Positions 53,142-61,755 are shown, counted from the stretch's first letter. The stretch: 64,000 bases of DNA from Desulfarculaceae bacterium (GCA_020444545.1 JAHLKT010000001.1:248001-312000); one strand, 5' to 3'. Made by a program: numbers and translations. The notes: a model not told the origin generated them from the letters alone.

Positions 53142-55123
53142 CACGCGCCTCCCGTGGGCGGGGCCAGGCGCACCTTGAGCGCCTCGGCTCCCTTGAGGGA
53201 AGCGCCGGGCGGGGGGCTCTGGGAGGCCACTCGGCCCCAGCCGGAGGCCTCGACCTTTAGCCCCGCGCGGCCGGCCAGGGCCAGCACTTGCCTGAGGGTG
53301 AGCCCGCTCAAATCCGGGGCCTTGCCTTGGGCCAGGGCCTTGGCGGTCTCCGCGCCGGGCGCGGCGGGCGCGGCCGGGGCGGGGGCCTCGCGGCGCACCT
53401 GAATCAGCTCGGGCTGCTCCGGGGCGCGGTGCACCCCCAGGGTCTTGAGCGCGGCCTTGGCAATGGCCGCCCAGGCCGGACCGGCCACGGTGCCGCCGTA
53501 GTGGCGGCCCTTGGGCGTGTCGATCACCACCAGGATCACCGCCCGGGGGTCGTCGGCGGGCACAAAGCCCACGAAGCTGGACATGTACTCGCTGTGGCTG
53601 TAGCCGCCCTCGGGCTTGAGTTTCTGGGCGGTGCCGGTCTTGCCGGCCACCTTGAAGGGCGGCACCTTGATGCGCTCGCCGGTGCCGCCGGGCTCGGTGA
53701 CCCCGACCATCATCCGGGTGAGCAGGCGGGCCTCGGTGGGGGCCAGGGCGCGGCCCCGCACCTGGGGCTGGGTCTCGGCCACCAGGTGCCCCGAGCCGTC
53801 CACCATGGCCTTGACCACGAAGGGGCGCATCAACACGCCGTTGTTGGCGATGGCCCCCACCGCGGCGGTGAGCTGCAAGGGCGTCACCGCCACGCCCTGG
53901 CCAAAGGCGATGTTGGCCATCTCCACCGGCTTCCAGGTGCGGGCCGGGCGCAGGATGCCCCGCGACTCGCCGGGCAGGTCCACCCCGGAGGACCGGCCGA
54001 AGCCGAAGCCCTTGAGGGTGGCGTAGAACCCCTCCGGCCCCACTGCCTCGGCCACCTTGGCCACGCCGATGTTGGAGGAGAACTTGACGATCTCGCCGAG
54101 GTTCAGCTTGCCGTGGGGGTGGGTGTCGTGGATGACCCGGCCGCCCACGCTCCAGGCCCCGTTCTCGCAGTCGAAGCGCTGGTCCAGGGTCACCTTGCCC
54201 GAGGCCAGGGCGGCGGCGGCCATGAACAGCTTGAAGGTGCTGCCCGGCTCGTAGGGGTCGGTGACCACCCGGTTGCGGTAGTTCTCGCGGGGGTAGTCCT
54301 GGTACACGTTGGGATTGAAGGTGGGCACCGAGGCCAGGGCCAAAATTTCGCCCGTGGCCGGGGCCATGACCACCGCCTGGCCGCCCGCCGCCTTCCAGCG
54401 GCTCACCGTCGCGGCCAGTATCTTCTCCACCTGGTATTGCAGCGACTTGTCGATGGTCAGGATGAGGTCCACGCCCTGGGGCGAGGCGGTCAGGGGCTGG
54501 CCCGCCAGCCAGAAGGGGCGGCCCAGAGCGTCGCGGGCCTTGGTGATGCGGCGTCCCTGGCCGGTGAGGGCCTTGTCGTACTGGCGCTCCAGGCCCTCCA
54601 GGCCCTTGGCCTCGGTTCCAGCGAAGCCGATGATATGGCTGGCCAGGCTGGTGTAGGGGTAGAAGCGGCGGGGCTCGCCCACCAGGCCCACGGACTTGTA
54701 ACCCAGCGCCTTGACCGCCTCGGCTTGGGCCGGGTCCACCTGGCGCTCGATCCACACGAAGTGGCGCTTGCCCTTCAGGCGCTTGATCACCCCTTTGGGG
54801 GGCAGGCCCAAGGCCTTGGCCAGTTGGCGGCCCTCGCTGACCGGGTCTTTCACGTCCACCGGCCGGGCGTACACGCTATCGGTCTCCAGGCTCAGGGCCA
54901 GCTCCACCTGGTTGCGGTCGTAGATGATCCCCCGGTTGGGAGCCACCTCCACCTCGCGCATGATCTCCTTCTGGGCCTTGGCGCTCAGGAAGCTGCTTTG
55001 GAAAACTTGCAAATCCACCGCCCGCCCGGCCAGCACCGCGCCGGCCAGGACAAAGCAGCCGCCCACCATCCACAGACGCAGGCGCATCCAGCGGCGGGGG
55101 TCTTTTTGCTTGCGCGGGGTCAT
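53141..55123 (-). CDS. ftsI: Penicillin-binding protein FtsI/PBP3 with C-terminal PASTA-like domain
   Basis: 660 aa. An N-terminal membrane helix (residues ~14-35) precedes a dimerisation domain, and the transpeptidase has its active Ser in GSTFK (SxxK-type), SSN in KFSSNIGVA and KTGTAQK. A final ~60 residues (PDLSGLTLRQVLALAGRAGL and onward) resemble one PASTA domain, common in Gram-positive PBPs and found in some deltaproteobacterial FtsI. It crosslinks septal peptidoglycan. Overlaps ftsL by 4 bp. Confidence 0.94.
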   Translation of the reverse strand: MTPRKQKDPRRWMRLRLWMVGGCFVLAGAVLAGRAVDLQVFQSSFLSAKAQKEIMREVEVAPNRGIIYDRNQVELALSLETDSVYARPVDVKDPVSEGRQLAKALGLPPKGVIKRLKGKRHFVWIERQVDPAQAEAVKALGYKSVGLVGEPRRFYPYTSLASHIIGFAGTEAKGLEGLERQYDKALTGQGRRITKARDALGRPFWLAGQPLTASPQGVDLILTIDKSLQYQVEKILAATVSRWKAAGGQAVVMAPATGEILALASVPTFNPNVYQDYPRENYRNRVVTDPYEPGSTFKLFMAAAALASGKVTLDQRFDCENGAWSVGGRVIHDTHPHGKLNLGEIVKFSSNIGVAKVAEAVGPEGFYATLKGFGFGRSSGVDLPGESRGILRPARTWKPVEMANIAFGQGVAVTPLQLTAAVGAIANNGVLMRPFVVKAMVDGSGHLVAETQPQVRGRALAPTEARLLTRMMVGVTEPGGTGERIKVPPFKVAGKTGTAQKLKPEGGYSHSEYMSSFVGFVPADDPRAVILVVIDTPKGRHYGGTVAGPAWAAIAKAALKTLGVHRAPEQPELIQVRREAPAPAAPAAPGAETAKALAQGKAPDLSGLTLRQVLALAGRAGLKVEASGWGRVASQSPPPGASLKGAEALKVRLAPPTGGA

Positions 55124-55437
55124 GGCAGCACCCTGGTGCGCGCGGCGGGCGCCGGCGCCAGGCCCAGGCGGGCCCCGGCCTGCTCCAGCCGCTCGGGGGA
55201 GCGCAGGTTGTTCAGCTCCACCCTGAGGCGGCGGCCGGTCTCCACCAGCTCCTCCTGGGTGGAGCGCGCCTGGCTGAGCTGGTAGCTGATGCTCATGCCG
55301 CGCACCCCGGTGTAGAGATAAAACAGGGCGCTGATGGTGACCAGCCCCAGGATGACCAGGCCCTGGCGCAGGTTGACCACCGCCGCCCGCTCTTGGCCCA
55401 TGGGGCGGCGGTTGGCGGCGCGCACGCTGACGTTCAT
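55120..55437 (-). CDS. ftsL: Cell division protein FtsL
   Basis: 105 aa: a basic N-terminus, one transmembrane helix (GLVILGLVTISALFYLY) and a short coiled-coil (STQEELVETGRRLRVELNNL). Position between rsmH and ftsI identifies it, since FtsL sequences are poorly conserved. It overlaps both neighbours by 4 bp. Confidence 0.85.
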   Translation of the reverse strand: MNVSVRAANRRPMGQERAAVVNLRQGLVILGLVTISALFYLYTGVRGMSISYQLSQARSTQEELVETGRRLRVELNNLRSPERLEQAGARLGLAPAPAARTRVLP

Positions 55438-56378
55438 GCCGTGGCCTCCGTGCGAACCGCCGCGCGCAGACGAGCCGAGCGGGCCCGGGGGTTGGAGGCC
55501 ACCTCTTCCTCGCCGGGGCGGCCCAGCTTGCCCAGGGGCTTAAAAAGAGGCTTCTTGCCGCAGAGGCACACCGCGATCTCGGGCGGACAGGTGCAGGGGT
55601 CGGCCCAGGCGCTGATGGCCCGTTTCACCCGGCGGTCCTCCAAGCTGTGGTAACTCAGCACCGCCAAGCGGCCTCCCGGGTTGAACAGGCGCGGGGCCTG
55701 GTCCAAAAATCGATCCAACATGCCCAGCTCGTCGTTGACCGCCAGGCGCAAAGCCTGGAAGACCTTGGTGGCCGGGTGGGTCTTGCGCTTCCTGCGCTCG
55801 GCCATGGGCATGGCCTCTTCAACCAGCGAAGCCAGGCGGCCGGTGGTGGCGATGGGCTCGGCGGCGCGGGCCCGCACCAAAGCGGTGGCGATGCGCCCGG
55901 CCAGGCTCTCCTCGCCCAGGCGCTTGAACAGCGAGGCCAGCTCGCCATGGTCCAGGGAGGCCAAAAGGTCCGCGGCGGTGGGGCCGTCCTGGCCCATGCG
56001 CATGTCCAGGGCCTCGTCGCGGCGGAAGGAGAAGCCGCGGCCCTGGTCGTCAAGCTGCATGGAGCTGACCCCCAAGTCCAACAGCGCGCCGTCGGCCGAT
56101 CCCCGGCCCCAGCGCTGAAGCTCCTCGCCCATGTGATCGAAGGTCGCCTGCACCAAACGCACCCGGTCGCCGTATCCGGCCAGCCGCTCCCGGGCCAAGG
56201 AGAGGGCTCGGGGGTCGCGGTCCAGGCCCAGCAGAAGCCCGTCGGGGCTGCTGGCGGCCAGGACCGCCTCGGCGTGTCCGGCCGCGCCCAGCGTGCCGTC
56301 CACATAGAGGCAGCCGGGGCGGGGGTTCAGGACCCTCACCACCTCGGCCAGCATCACCGGCCGGTGGCTCTGGTCCAT
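55434..56378 (-). CDS. rsmH: 16S rRNA m4C1402 methyltransferase RsmH
   Basis: 314 aa. HRPVMLAEVVRVL, YVDGTLGAAGHAEAVL (SAM site), LLLGLDRDPRA and LLDLGVSSMQLD are the MraW/RsmH hallmarks. It methylates C1402 in 16S rRNA. It follows mraZ by 3 bp in the dcw cluster. Confidence 0.96.
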   Translation of the reverse strand: MDQSHRPVMLAEVVRVLNPRPGCLYVDGTLGAAGHAEAVLAASSPDGLLLGLDRDPRALSLARERLAGYGDRVRLVQATFDHMGEELQRWGRGSADGALLDLGVSSMQLDDQGRGFSFRRDEALDMRMGQDGPTAADLLASLDHGELASLFKRLGEESLAGRIATALVRARAAEPIATTGRLASLVEEAMPMAERRKRKTHPATKVFQALRLAVNDELGMLDRFLDQAPRLFNPGGRLAVLSYHSLEDRRVKRAISAWADPCTCPPEIAVCLCGKKPLFKPLGKLGRPGEEEVASNPRARSARLRAAVRTEATA

Positions 56379-56381
56379 TGC

Positions 56382-56822
56382 CTAGATCCCCAGCTCGGCC
56401 ATGAACGAGCTGAGGTCGCTGAAATTCTCTTGGATGCGGTCCCGTTCCTCGAACCAGCGGTCCTTGTCCCAGAGCTCGAAGGTGCTCTGCATGCCGACCA
56501 GCATTACCTGCCCCTCCAGCCCGGCGAGCTCGCGCAGGGGCTGGGGGATGAGGATACGGCCCTGCTTGTCCAGGGTGCATTCGGTGGCGCCGCTGATAAA
56601 GTAGCGGCGGAAGGCCAACACGCGGGGGTCGACCTGAGACTGCCGCCCGATCTTATCGGCGATGGCTCGCCATTCCTCCACGGGGTAGGCCACAAGGCAG
56701 CGGTGCGAGGTGGTGATGACCACCCGCTCGTCGCGCTTGGCTTTTAGCACATCGCGAAACAAGGCGGGCACAGCCACCCGTCCCTTGGCATCGAGATTGT
56801 GCACCGACCAACCCGTGAACAC
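56382..56822 (-). CDS. mraZ: Transcriptional regulator MraZ
   Basis: 146 aa, two AbrB-like MraZ modules. NLDAKGRVAVPALFRDVL (first) and LDKQGRILIPQPLRELAGL (second) are the DNA-contacting motifs with the DxxGR consensus. It represses the dcw cluster by binding GTGG repeats, which are present just upstream. Confidence 0.95.
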   Translation of the reverse strand: MFTGWSVHNLDAKGRVAVPALFRDVLKAKRDERVVITTSHRCLVAYPVEEWRAIADKIGRQSQVDPRVLAFRRYFISGATECTLDKQGRILIPQPLRELAGLEGQVMLVGMQSTFELWDKDRWFEERDRIQENFSDLSSFMAELGI

Positions 56823-56845
56823 CTGGACTCCTTTCGGGGGGGTTC

Positions 56846-56881
56846 ACCCACGATTCCCCACCATTACCCACTGGACACCAC
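56846..56881 (-). promoter_or_regulatory. MraZ-binding repeats (MraZ box)
   Basis: On the minus strand four direct repeats start at 56881, 56871, 56861 and 56851: GTGGTG, GTGGGT, GTGGGG, GTGGGT. The exact 10-bp period matches known MraZ operators (GTGGG-type units with 5-bp spacers). They begin right after the -10 box, over the transcription start and 24 bp before the mraZ ATG. Confidence 0.88.
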
Positions 56882-56909
56882 ATTAACGAAGTGGCATGGC
56901 GCATGTCAA
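56882..56909 (-). promoter_or_regulatory. dcw cluster promoter (Pmra)
   Basis: Minus-strand TTGACA (56909-56904), a 16-bp spacer and GTTAAT (56887-56882). The MraZ repeats abut its downstream edge. Confidence 0.65.
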
Positions 56910-56939
56910 GAAAGAAACAAGAAAAAAACGGGTTTACCC

Positions 56940-57284
56940 GCTGAGATAGGCCATCTCGCCCCACCCCTTTTCAAGGCCAGGGACAGGCCCCTATTTTTAT
57001 GAGCCGCTCTCATTTCGGCCTTTATTCATGCCTACCGCGGGGCGGCGCGCCCCAGGGACGGCTTCGAGGACCCTCCCGGGTCCCTTTCGCGGCCCTCCCG
57101 GTGGGTGGCGGTGGGGGAGGCGGATCGGTGGTGGGGAGTGGGGAACAGGCCCGGCCGGGGGCGGGAAACACTTGCCGGTCCAAGGCCGGCGCGTCACCGG
57201 ATCGGCACCCAAAACGCGCGGCCGCCTTCCGGGAGAGCCCCTAACCATGGGCGTGAAGATAAAGCATTTTTCGCGCAATGCATA
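56940..57284. other. Noncoding spacer between divergent mraZ and HU
   Basis: The 675-bp gap 56823-57497 separates the divergent dcw and HU units. Apart from the mraZ promoter and HU promoter, this part holds a short hairpin GGACCC/GGGTCC at 57068-57083 and GC-rich low-complexity sequence. Short frames here lack ribosome sites and convincing protein sequence. Confidence 0.6.
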
Positions 57285-57314
57285 TTGACTGGCGCGTTTG
57301 CGTGGTGCTATCCT
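57285..57314 (+). promoter_or_regulatory. Promoter of the HU gene
   Basis: TTGACT (57285-57290), an 18-bp spacer and TATCCT (57309-57314), about 180 bp before the HU start, implying a long leader. Confidence 0.5.
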
Positions 57315-57497
57315 GCCCCTAATTTGTTGCACGTTGGCGCGCGTGTAACCGGCGGCTAAGTCAGTTGACTCGTCCCCCACCCGCCAAATCAAAGCTGCGA
57401 GCGGTTATAGCGCCAGCTTAGAAAAGGCAAGGTTGCTTCCCCAAGGTGGGGGGGCGAAAATGCATAGGTTAGAAACTATTGAGACCGAGGAGTAGGC

Positions 57498-57797
57498 ATG
57501 GCTAAGAAACCTGCCACTAAGGCGGACATGATCGACAAGATCGCAAAGGACGCCGGAATTTCCAAAGTCGCCGCCAAGCAAGCCCTGGAGTCCTTCGTCG
57601 ACTTCGCCACGAAAGAGGTGAAGGTGGGAAGGCCCTTCCGGGTGGCCGGCCTTGGCACTTTCCAGCAGAAGAAGAGCAAGGCGCGCAAGGGCGTGAACCC
57701 CGCCACGGGTGAGCCCATCAAGATCAAGGCCAGCAAGCGCATGGTCTTCAAGCCCAGCTCGGCGGTGAAGGATCTTCTGAACCCCAAGAAGAAGTAA
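57498..57797 (+). CDS. HU-family DNA-binding protein
   Basis: 99 aa. MAKKPATKADMIDKIAKDAG at the start, then the DNA-arm segment GRPFRVAGLGTFQ and RKGVNPATGEPIKI (with the Pro tip), typical of HU/IHF. A nucleoid-associated protein binding DNA non-specifically. GAGGAG precedes the ATG. IHF-like members are close; single HU assignment preferred. Confidence 0.92.
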   Translation: MAKKPATKADMIDKIAKDAGISKVAAKQALESFVDFATKEVKVGRPFRVAGLGTFQQKKSKARKGVNPATGEPIKIKASKRMVFKPSSAVKDLLNPKKK

Positions 57798-57876
57798 TCC
57801 TCGCCTAGCTAGCTCTCTTCGGCTCTCCGGCCGGGACGCCCCTCGGCGCCGGGACCGGAGCAGCCAACACAATTCG

Positions 57877-57914
57877 CATCCCCGGGACCAGTTCGGCTGG
57901 CCACGGGGATGTTT
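57877..57914 (+). terminator. Terminator after the HU gene
   Basis: CATCCCCG (57877-57884) and CGGGGATG (57904-57911) pair around an inner CCAG/CTGG hairpin, with TTT following. Another GC hairpin (CTCCGG/CCGGAG) lies just before it. Confidence 0.5.
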
Positions 57915-58066
57915 CCTCCCGGAGCTCTCTGCCCGGCCCGACGGCGAGGGTGTGGGATCAGTGCCTCTTGACGGCCTGTTCGCCGGCGCGCGAACGGGCT
58001 ATATTTATTCTTAGCGGCACCTATTTTTTGCCCCCACGCCGGGGCCACACTGCTTGGGCATCGGCC

Positions 58067-58579
58067 ATGAGCGCACCCCTGGACCTTATAACCGGGCTCC
58101 CCCTTACATCCAGCGAAGACGAACCGGTGCGCCAGAAGGTGGAGGCCCTGCTCCTGGAGCTGGGCTACACCCGCGAGGAGATCGCGGTGGACGCCAGCCG
58201 GGGCCTGGGCCCGGACTACGATCATTTGCTGGTGGTGGCCGATTTGCTGGTGAGCCGGGAGGGCCGCGCGGCCATGGTTCTGCGCTGCGCCCGGGGCTCC
58301 ATCGTCACCCGCGAAAAAGAGACCATCGCCTGCGCCCGCCTCATCGCGCCGCGCTGGGCCCCCTTGGCCGTAGCGGTCAACGGACACGATGCCGAGCTCA
58401 TGGACACGGCCAGCGGCGAGGTGATGGCCACCGGCCTGGCGGCCATCCCCTCCCCCGAGTCCCTGGACCGGCTCTTGGCCAGCCGCCCGCCCACCAGCCC
58501 CAGCGCCAAGCAGGCGGCCCAGGCGGCCAGGGTCTACACGGCCTACAGCCAGTTCCACTGCGAAAACTTCTGCCGCTGA
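58067..58579 (+). CDS. Stand-alone HsdR N-terminal-like protein
   Basis: 170 aa from ATG 58067. The layout ADLLVSREGRAAMVLRCARG and SIVTREKETIACARLI resembles the N-terminal nuclease-like domain of type I restriction HsdR (HSDR_N_2), but the acidic E-x-K position reads VLRCAR, so nuclease activity is unlikely. Stand-alone copies of this kind occur in deltaproteobacteria. There is no hsdM or hsdS in the window. The GNAT gene downstream overlaps its stop by 1 bp, so they are co-translated. Confidence 0.7.
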   Translation: MSAPLDLITGLPLTSSEDEPVRQKVEALLLELGYTREEIAVDASRGLGPDYDHLLVVADLLVSREGRAAMVLRCARGSIVTREKETIACARLIAPRWAPLAVAVNGHDAELMDTASGEVMATGLAAIPSPESLDRLLASRPPTSPSAKQAAQAARVYTAYSQFHCENFCR

Positions 58580-59022
58580 TGCCCCGGATCGTAACCGCCG
58601 GGCCAGAACGCCACCCCGAGCTGCTCGCGCTCTGGGAGGCCTCGGTGCGCACCACCCACCACTTCCTGGGCGAGGAGGACATCGTCCGCCTGAAGCCCCT
58701 GATCCTGGAAAGCTACTTCAACGCGGTGGAGCTATGTTGCCTGGTGGATGAACAAGACCGGGCCCTGGGCTTTTTGGGCACCGCCCAGGGCAAGATCGAA
58801 ATGCTCTTCATCGCCCCCGAGCAGCTGGGCCGGGGACTGGGCAGGCTGCTGGCGGCCCACGCCACCGAAGAGCTGGGCGCCGTCCGGGTGGACGTAAATG
58901 AGCAGAACCCCCAGGCGCTGGGCTTTTACGAGCACCTGGGTTTCCGGGTGGTGGGGCGCTCGCCCCTGGACGGCGAGGGACGGCCCTTTCCCTTGCTGCA
59001 CCTGGAGCTGCGGCGGGTTTAG
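58579..59022 (+). CDS. GNAT-family N-acetyltransferase
   Basis: 147 aa from ATG 58579, overlapping the HsdR-N-like stop by 1 bp. It has FLGTAQGKIEMLFIAPEQ, GLGRLLAAHA (acetyl-CoA loop) and NEQNPQALGFYEHLGFRVVGRS, a classical GNAT C-terminal pattern. An aminoglycoside- or YjaB-like substrate cannot be decided. It converges on the gene at 59019 by 4 bp. Confidence 0.85.
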   Translation: MPRIVTAGPERHPELLALWEASVRTTHHFLGEEDIVRLKPLILESYFNAVELCCLVDEQDRALGFLGTAQGKIEMLFIAPEQLGRGLGRLLAAHATEELGAVRVDVNEQNPQALGFYEHLGFRVVGRSPLDGEGRPFPLLHLELRRV

Positions 59023-59717
59023 GCGCGGCGCAGGGTCTTTTGCCCCCAGGGGCAGGCACTGGTGCAGATGCCGCAATTGTGGCCTTGGTGAAAAGCCATG
59101 AAGTGCTCTTTCTTGTAAGCGTCGCACACCGCCGGGGCCAGGATCGCGGCCCGCTCCAGGCCGGGGGTCCAGGCCGCGCCGGCGAGAGCCCCGGCCGGGC
59201 AGACCTCCACGCAGGCGGCGCACTCGCCGCAAAAGCTCTTCTCCATGGGCGCGTCGGACTCAAGCGGCGCGTCGGTGAGCACCGTGCCCAGGCGCAGCCA
59301 GGGGCCCAGCTGGCGGGTGACGAGCTGGCAGTTCTTGCCGATCCAGCCTAGGCCCGCGCGGGTGGCCGCGGTCTTGTGGGGAAAGTCGCCCCGGATGTTC
59401 ACCGGGTCCGAGCGCACCGAGGCGGGCACCAAGCGGGCGGTGTGGCCCGCCCCGCTGATGGCCGAGGCCAGCGCGGCGCTCAGGCCGTTGATGCGCCGGT
59501 TCACCTCGTCGTAAAGGTCGCAGTAGACCTGGGTGGGGCCCTGGGCGATACCGGCCATGATCTCCGGGTCCATGGCCAGGCCGAAGGACACGGCGCGGTC
59601 AAAGGCCCCCAGCTCGGGCGGCACCAGGCCTTCCAGGCCGGCCACGCCCCAAAGGGCGGCCCCGCCTTGCCTCAGGATGCTCTCCAGTTCGGCGCGCAGC
59701 TCGTGCTCCGGACTCAT
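59019..59717 (-). CDS. Epoxyqueuosine reductase-like 4Fe-4S protein
   Basis: 232 aa. RAGLGWIGKNCQLVT and two [4Fe-4S] motifs, CGECAACVEVCPAGAL (near residue 165) and CGICTSACPWGQ (near 218), match the QueG family reductase fold; the usual cobalamin-binding and HEAT parts are short or missing, so it may be a QueG-related reductase rather than QueG itself. Cytoplasmic. Substrate undetermined. Confidence 0.78.
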   Translation of the reverse strand: MSPEHELRAELESILRQGGAALWGVAGLEGLVPPELGAFDRAVSFGLAMDPEIMAGIAQGPTQVYCDLYDEVNRRINGLSAALASAISGAGHTARLVPASVRSDPVNIRGDFPHKTAATRAGLGWIGKNCQLVTRQLGPWLRLGTVLTDAPLESDAPMEKSFCGECAACVEVCPAGALAGAAWTPGLERAAILAPAVCDAYKKEHFMAFHQGHNCGICTSACPWGQKTLRRA

Positions 59718-59820
59718 GGTGGCTCCTTGTGGTGTGCGCCCTTATTGTAGCAAGGCTCGCCCCGCCTTGCTTGACCGCCCTCAAGCACTGGGGTAGATTA
59801 GCCTTTTCGCAAGGAGCCGC

Positions 59821-60753
59821 ATGGCCATGCCCATCATCGCCCTGAGCGGGGAACAAGCCGCCGCCCGGCCCGAAGGGGCCTCGCTGGCCGCCGCCGCGAC
59901 CCGGGGCGGGCAGTGGCCGCCGCGCCCGGGCGACCGGGTGCTGGCCCTGGAAGAAAACGGCGCCTGGACCTGGCTGGCCGCCTGGCGCGAGCTGGCCTTT
60001 GACAGCGAGGTCTTCGGCCTGCCCCTGGGGCAAGCCGGGCTGCTGCACGCCGAGGCCTGGCCCCGGGACGAGGCCCGCGCCCAGGGCGCGCAATTGATCG
60101 GCCGCCTGCTCCGGGAGGCCCGCAATGAAGGCCTGGCCGGGCTGAGCTGCCGGGTGGGCGACGACGACTTTTTGGCCGCCCAGGCCCTGGAAACGGCCGG
60201 AGGCATCCTGGCCGACGTAAGCGTGGCCTGGGAGGCGAGCCTGGCCGGGCTGGCCGCGCCGCCCGCGTTGCCCGGCGGCTTGGTGCTGCGCCCCTGGCAG
60301 GAGGCCGACCGCGCCGGGCTGAAGGCCCTGGCGGCCTCGGCCTTTTGCGACCGGGAGGCCTATGCCGACCGCTTCGCCCTGGACCCGCGCCTGAGCCCCG
60401 GCTGCCCGGAGCTCTACGCCCGCTGGATGGCCAACAGCCTCGGCGGCGAGCAGGCAGACCAGGTGCTGGTTTTGGTTGGTGACGATCTGGCCGGTTTCAT
60501 CACCCTAAAGCGCCCCGGCGACGACGGGGCCGGTTGGGTGGTGCTAAACGCCGTGGCCCCGGAAAAACGGGGCCAGGGCCTGTATAATTTGCTTTTGGCC
60601 CACGGCCTGGCCTGGCTGGCTCAAGAGGGCGCCTCGGTTGCCCGGGTGCGCACCAAGACCAGCCAGCGGGCGGTGATAAGGGCCTGGAGCCGCCTGGGGG
60701 CCCGGCCCCTGGCTGGTGATTTAACCTTCCACCTCTGGTTGGACGAGGTTTAG
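59821..60753 (+). CDS. GNAT-family acetyltransferase, WecD-like layout
   Basis: 310 aa. An N-terminal ~150-residue region with AFDSEVFGLPLGQAGLLHAE is followed by a GNAT module LNAVAPEKRGQGLYNLLLAHGLAWL and a final ARVRTKTSQRAVIRAWSRLG. This order (extended N-domain, then GNAT) resembles sugar N-acetyltransferases such as WecD. The epimerase gene starts 9 bp downstream, fitting a nucleotide-sugar pathway. A WecD-like role is inferred, not shown. Confidence 0.78.
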   Translation: MAMPIIALSGEQAAARPEGASLAAAATRGGQWPPRPGDRVLALEENGAWTWLAAWRELAFDSEVFGLPLGQAGLLHAEAWPRDEARAQGAQLIGRLLREARNEGLAGLSCRVGDDDFLAAQALETAGGILADVSVAWEASLAGLAAPPALPGGLVLRPWQEADRAGLKALAASAFCDREAYADRFALDPRLSPGCPELYARWMANSLGGEQADQVLVLVGDDLAGFITLKRPGDDGAGWVVLNAVAPEKRGQGLYNLLLAHGLAWLAQEGASVARVRTKTSQRAVIRAWSRLGARPLAGDLTFHLWLDEV

Positions 60754-60762
60754 GAGAGAAGC

Positions 60763-61725
60763 ATGTCGCGCGTATTGGTGACTGGCGGTGCCGGCTCCAT
60801 CGGATCCTATATCTGCGAGGTCATGGTCCAGCGGGGCCACGAGGTCATCGCCCTGGACAACGGACCCTCCCGCAAGGTGGAGCACCTGTTCGACTCGGGC
60901 CGCTTCAAGTTCGTGCAGGACTCGGTGCTCTCCAAGGAGGTGGTGGACCATCTGGTGGACCGGGTGGACATCGTGGTGCACCTGGCGGCCATCGCCGACC
61001 CCAAGCGCTACGTCACCGAGCCCCTGAACGTGCTCAACGTGAACCTCAAGGGCTCGCTGGGCCTCTTGGAGGCCGCGGCGCGCGGCGGCAAGAAGTTCGT
61101 CTTCGCCTCCACCAGCGAGGTGTTGGGCCGCAACCCCAACGTGCCCTGGAACGAGGAGGCCGACCGCGTCTTGGGCCCGCCCTCCATCAACCGCTGGTGC
61201 TACTCCACGGGCAAGGCCCTGGTGGAGCACTACCTCTACGCCTACGGCCAGCAGGAGGGCCTGCCCTTCGTCATCATGCGCTTCTTCAACGTCTACGGCC
61301 CGCGCTGCGACGACCTGGGCCAGGGGCGCGTGATCCCCATCTTCCTGGAGCGCTTCCTCTCCGGCGAGCCGGTGGTCATCCACGGCGACGGCAAGCAGAC
61401 CCGCTGCTTCACCTTCATCGAGGACACCGCCCAGGCCGTGGTGGAGCTTTCGCTCAACGACGCGGCGGTGGGCTCGTGCTTCAACATCGGCTCGGACGTG
61501 GAGACCAGCATCCTTGAGCTGGCCGAGGCCATGAAACGGGTAGGCGGCTTCGACAACGAGCTGGTGTTCAAACCCCACCTGGAGGTCTTCGGCCCGTCCT
61601 ACGAGGACATCCCCCGGCGCATTCCGGACGTGAGCCGCATCGAGAAGGTGATCGGCTGGAAGGCCACCACTCCCCTGGACGAGGGCCTGAGCCGCACCAT
61701 CGAGTTCTACCGCAAGCCCTGCTAG
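60763..61725 (+). CDS. NAD-dependent epimerase/dehydratase (extended SDR)
   Basis: 320 aa. Rossmann motif VTGGAGSIGSYICE (residues 6-19), active-site YSTGK (Tyr-x3-Lys) and RFFNVYGPR are those of nucleotide-sugar epimerases and dehydratases. The downstream DVSRIEKVIGWKATTPLDEG is family-typical. GAGAG precedes the ATG; linked to the GNAT upstream, suggesting surface-sugar synthesis. Confidence 0.88.
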   Translation: MSRVLVTGGAGSIGSYICEVMVQRGHEVIALDNGPSRKVEHLFDSGRFKFVQDSVLSKEVVDHLVDRVDIVVHLAAIADPKRYVTEPLNVLNVNLKGSLGLLEAAARGGKKFVFASTSEVLGRNPNVPWNEEADRVLGPPSINRWCYSTGKALVEHYLYAYGQQEGLPFVIMRFFNVYGPRCDDLGQGRVIPIFLERFLSGEPVVIHGDGKQTRCFTFIEDTAQAVVELSLNDAAVGSCFNIGSDVETSILELAEAMKRVGGFDNELVFKPHLEVFGPSYEDIPRRIPDVSRIEKVIGWKATTPLDEGLSRTIEFYRKPC

Positions 61726-61755
61726 GGGCTTGCTCCGCACAAGCAAGGAGGCCCC

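Noticed and set aside
51471-53402. 643-codon plus-strand frame
   Set aside because: Antisense to murF, murE and ftsI, which are unmistakable; the translation is low-complexity.
59019-59717. Calling the gene queG outright
   Set aside because: The two [4Fe-4S] motifs and GWIGKN fit, but the sequence is shorter than standard QueG, so the specific function was not claimed.
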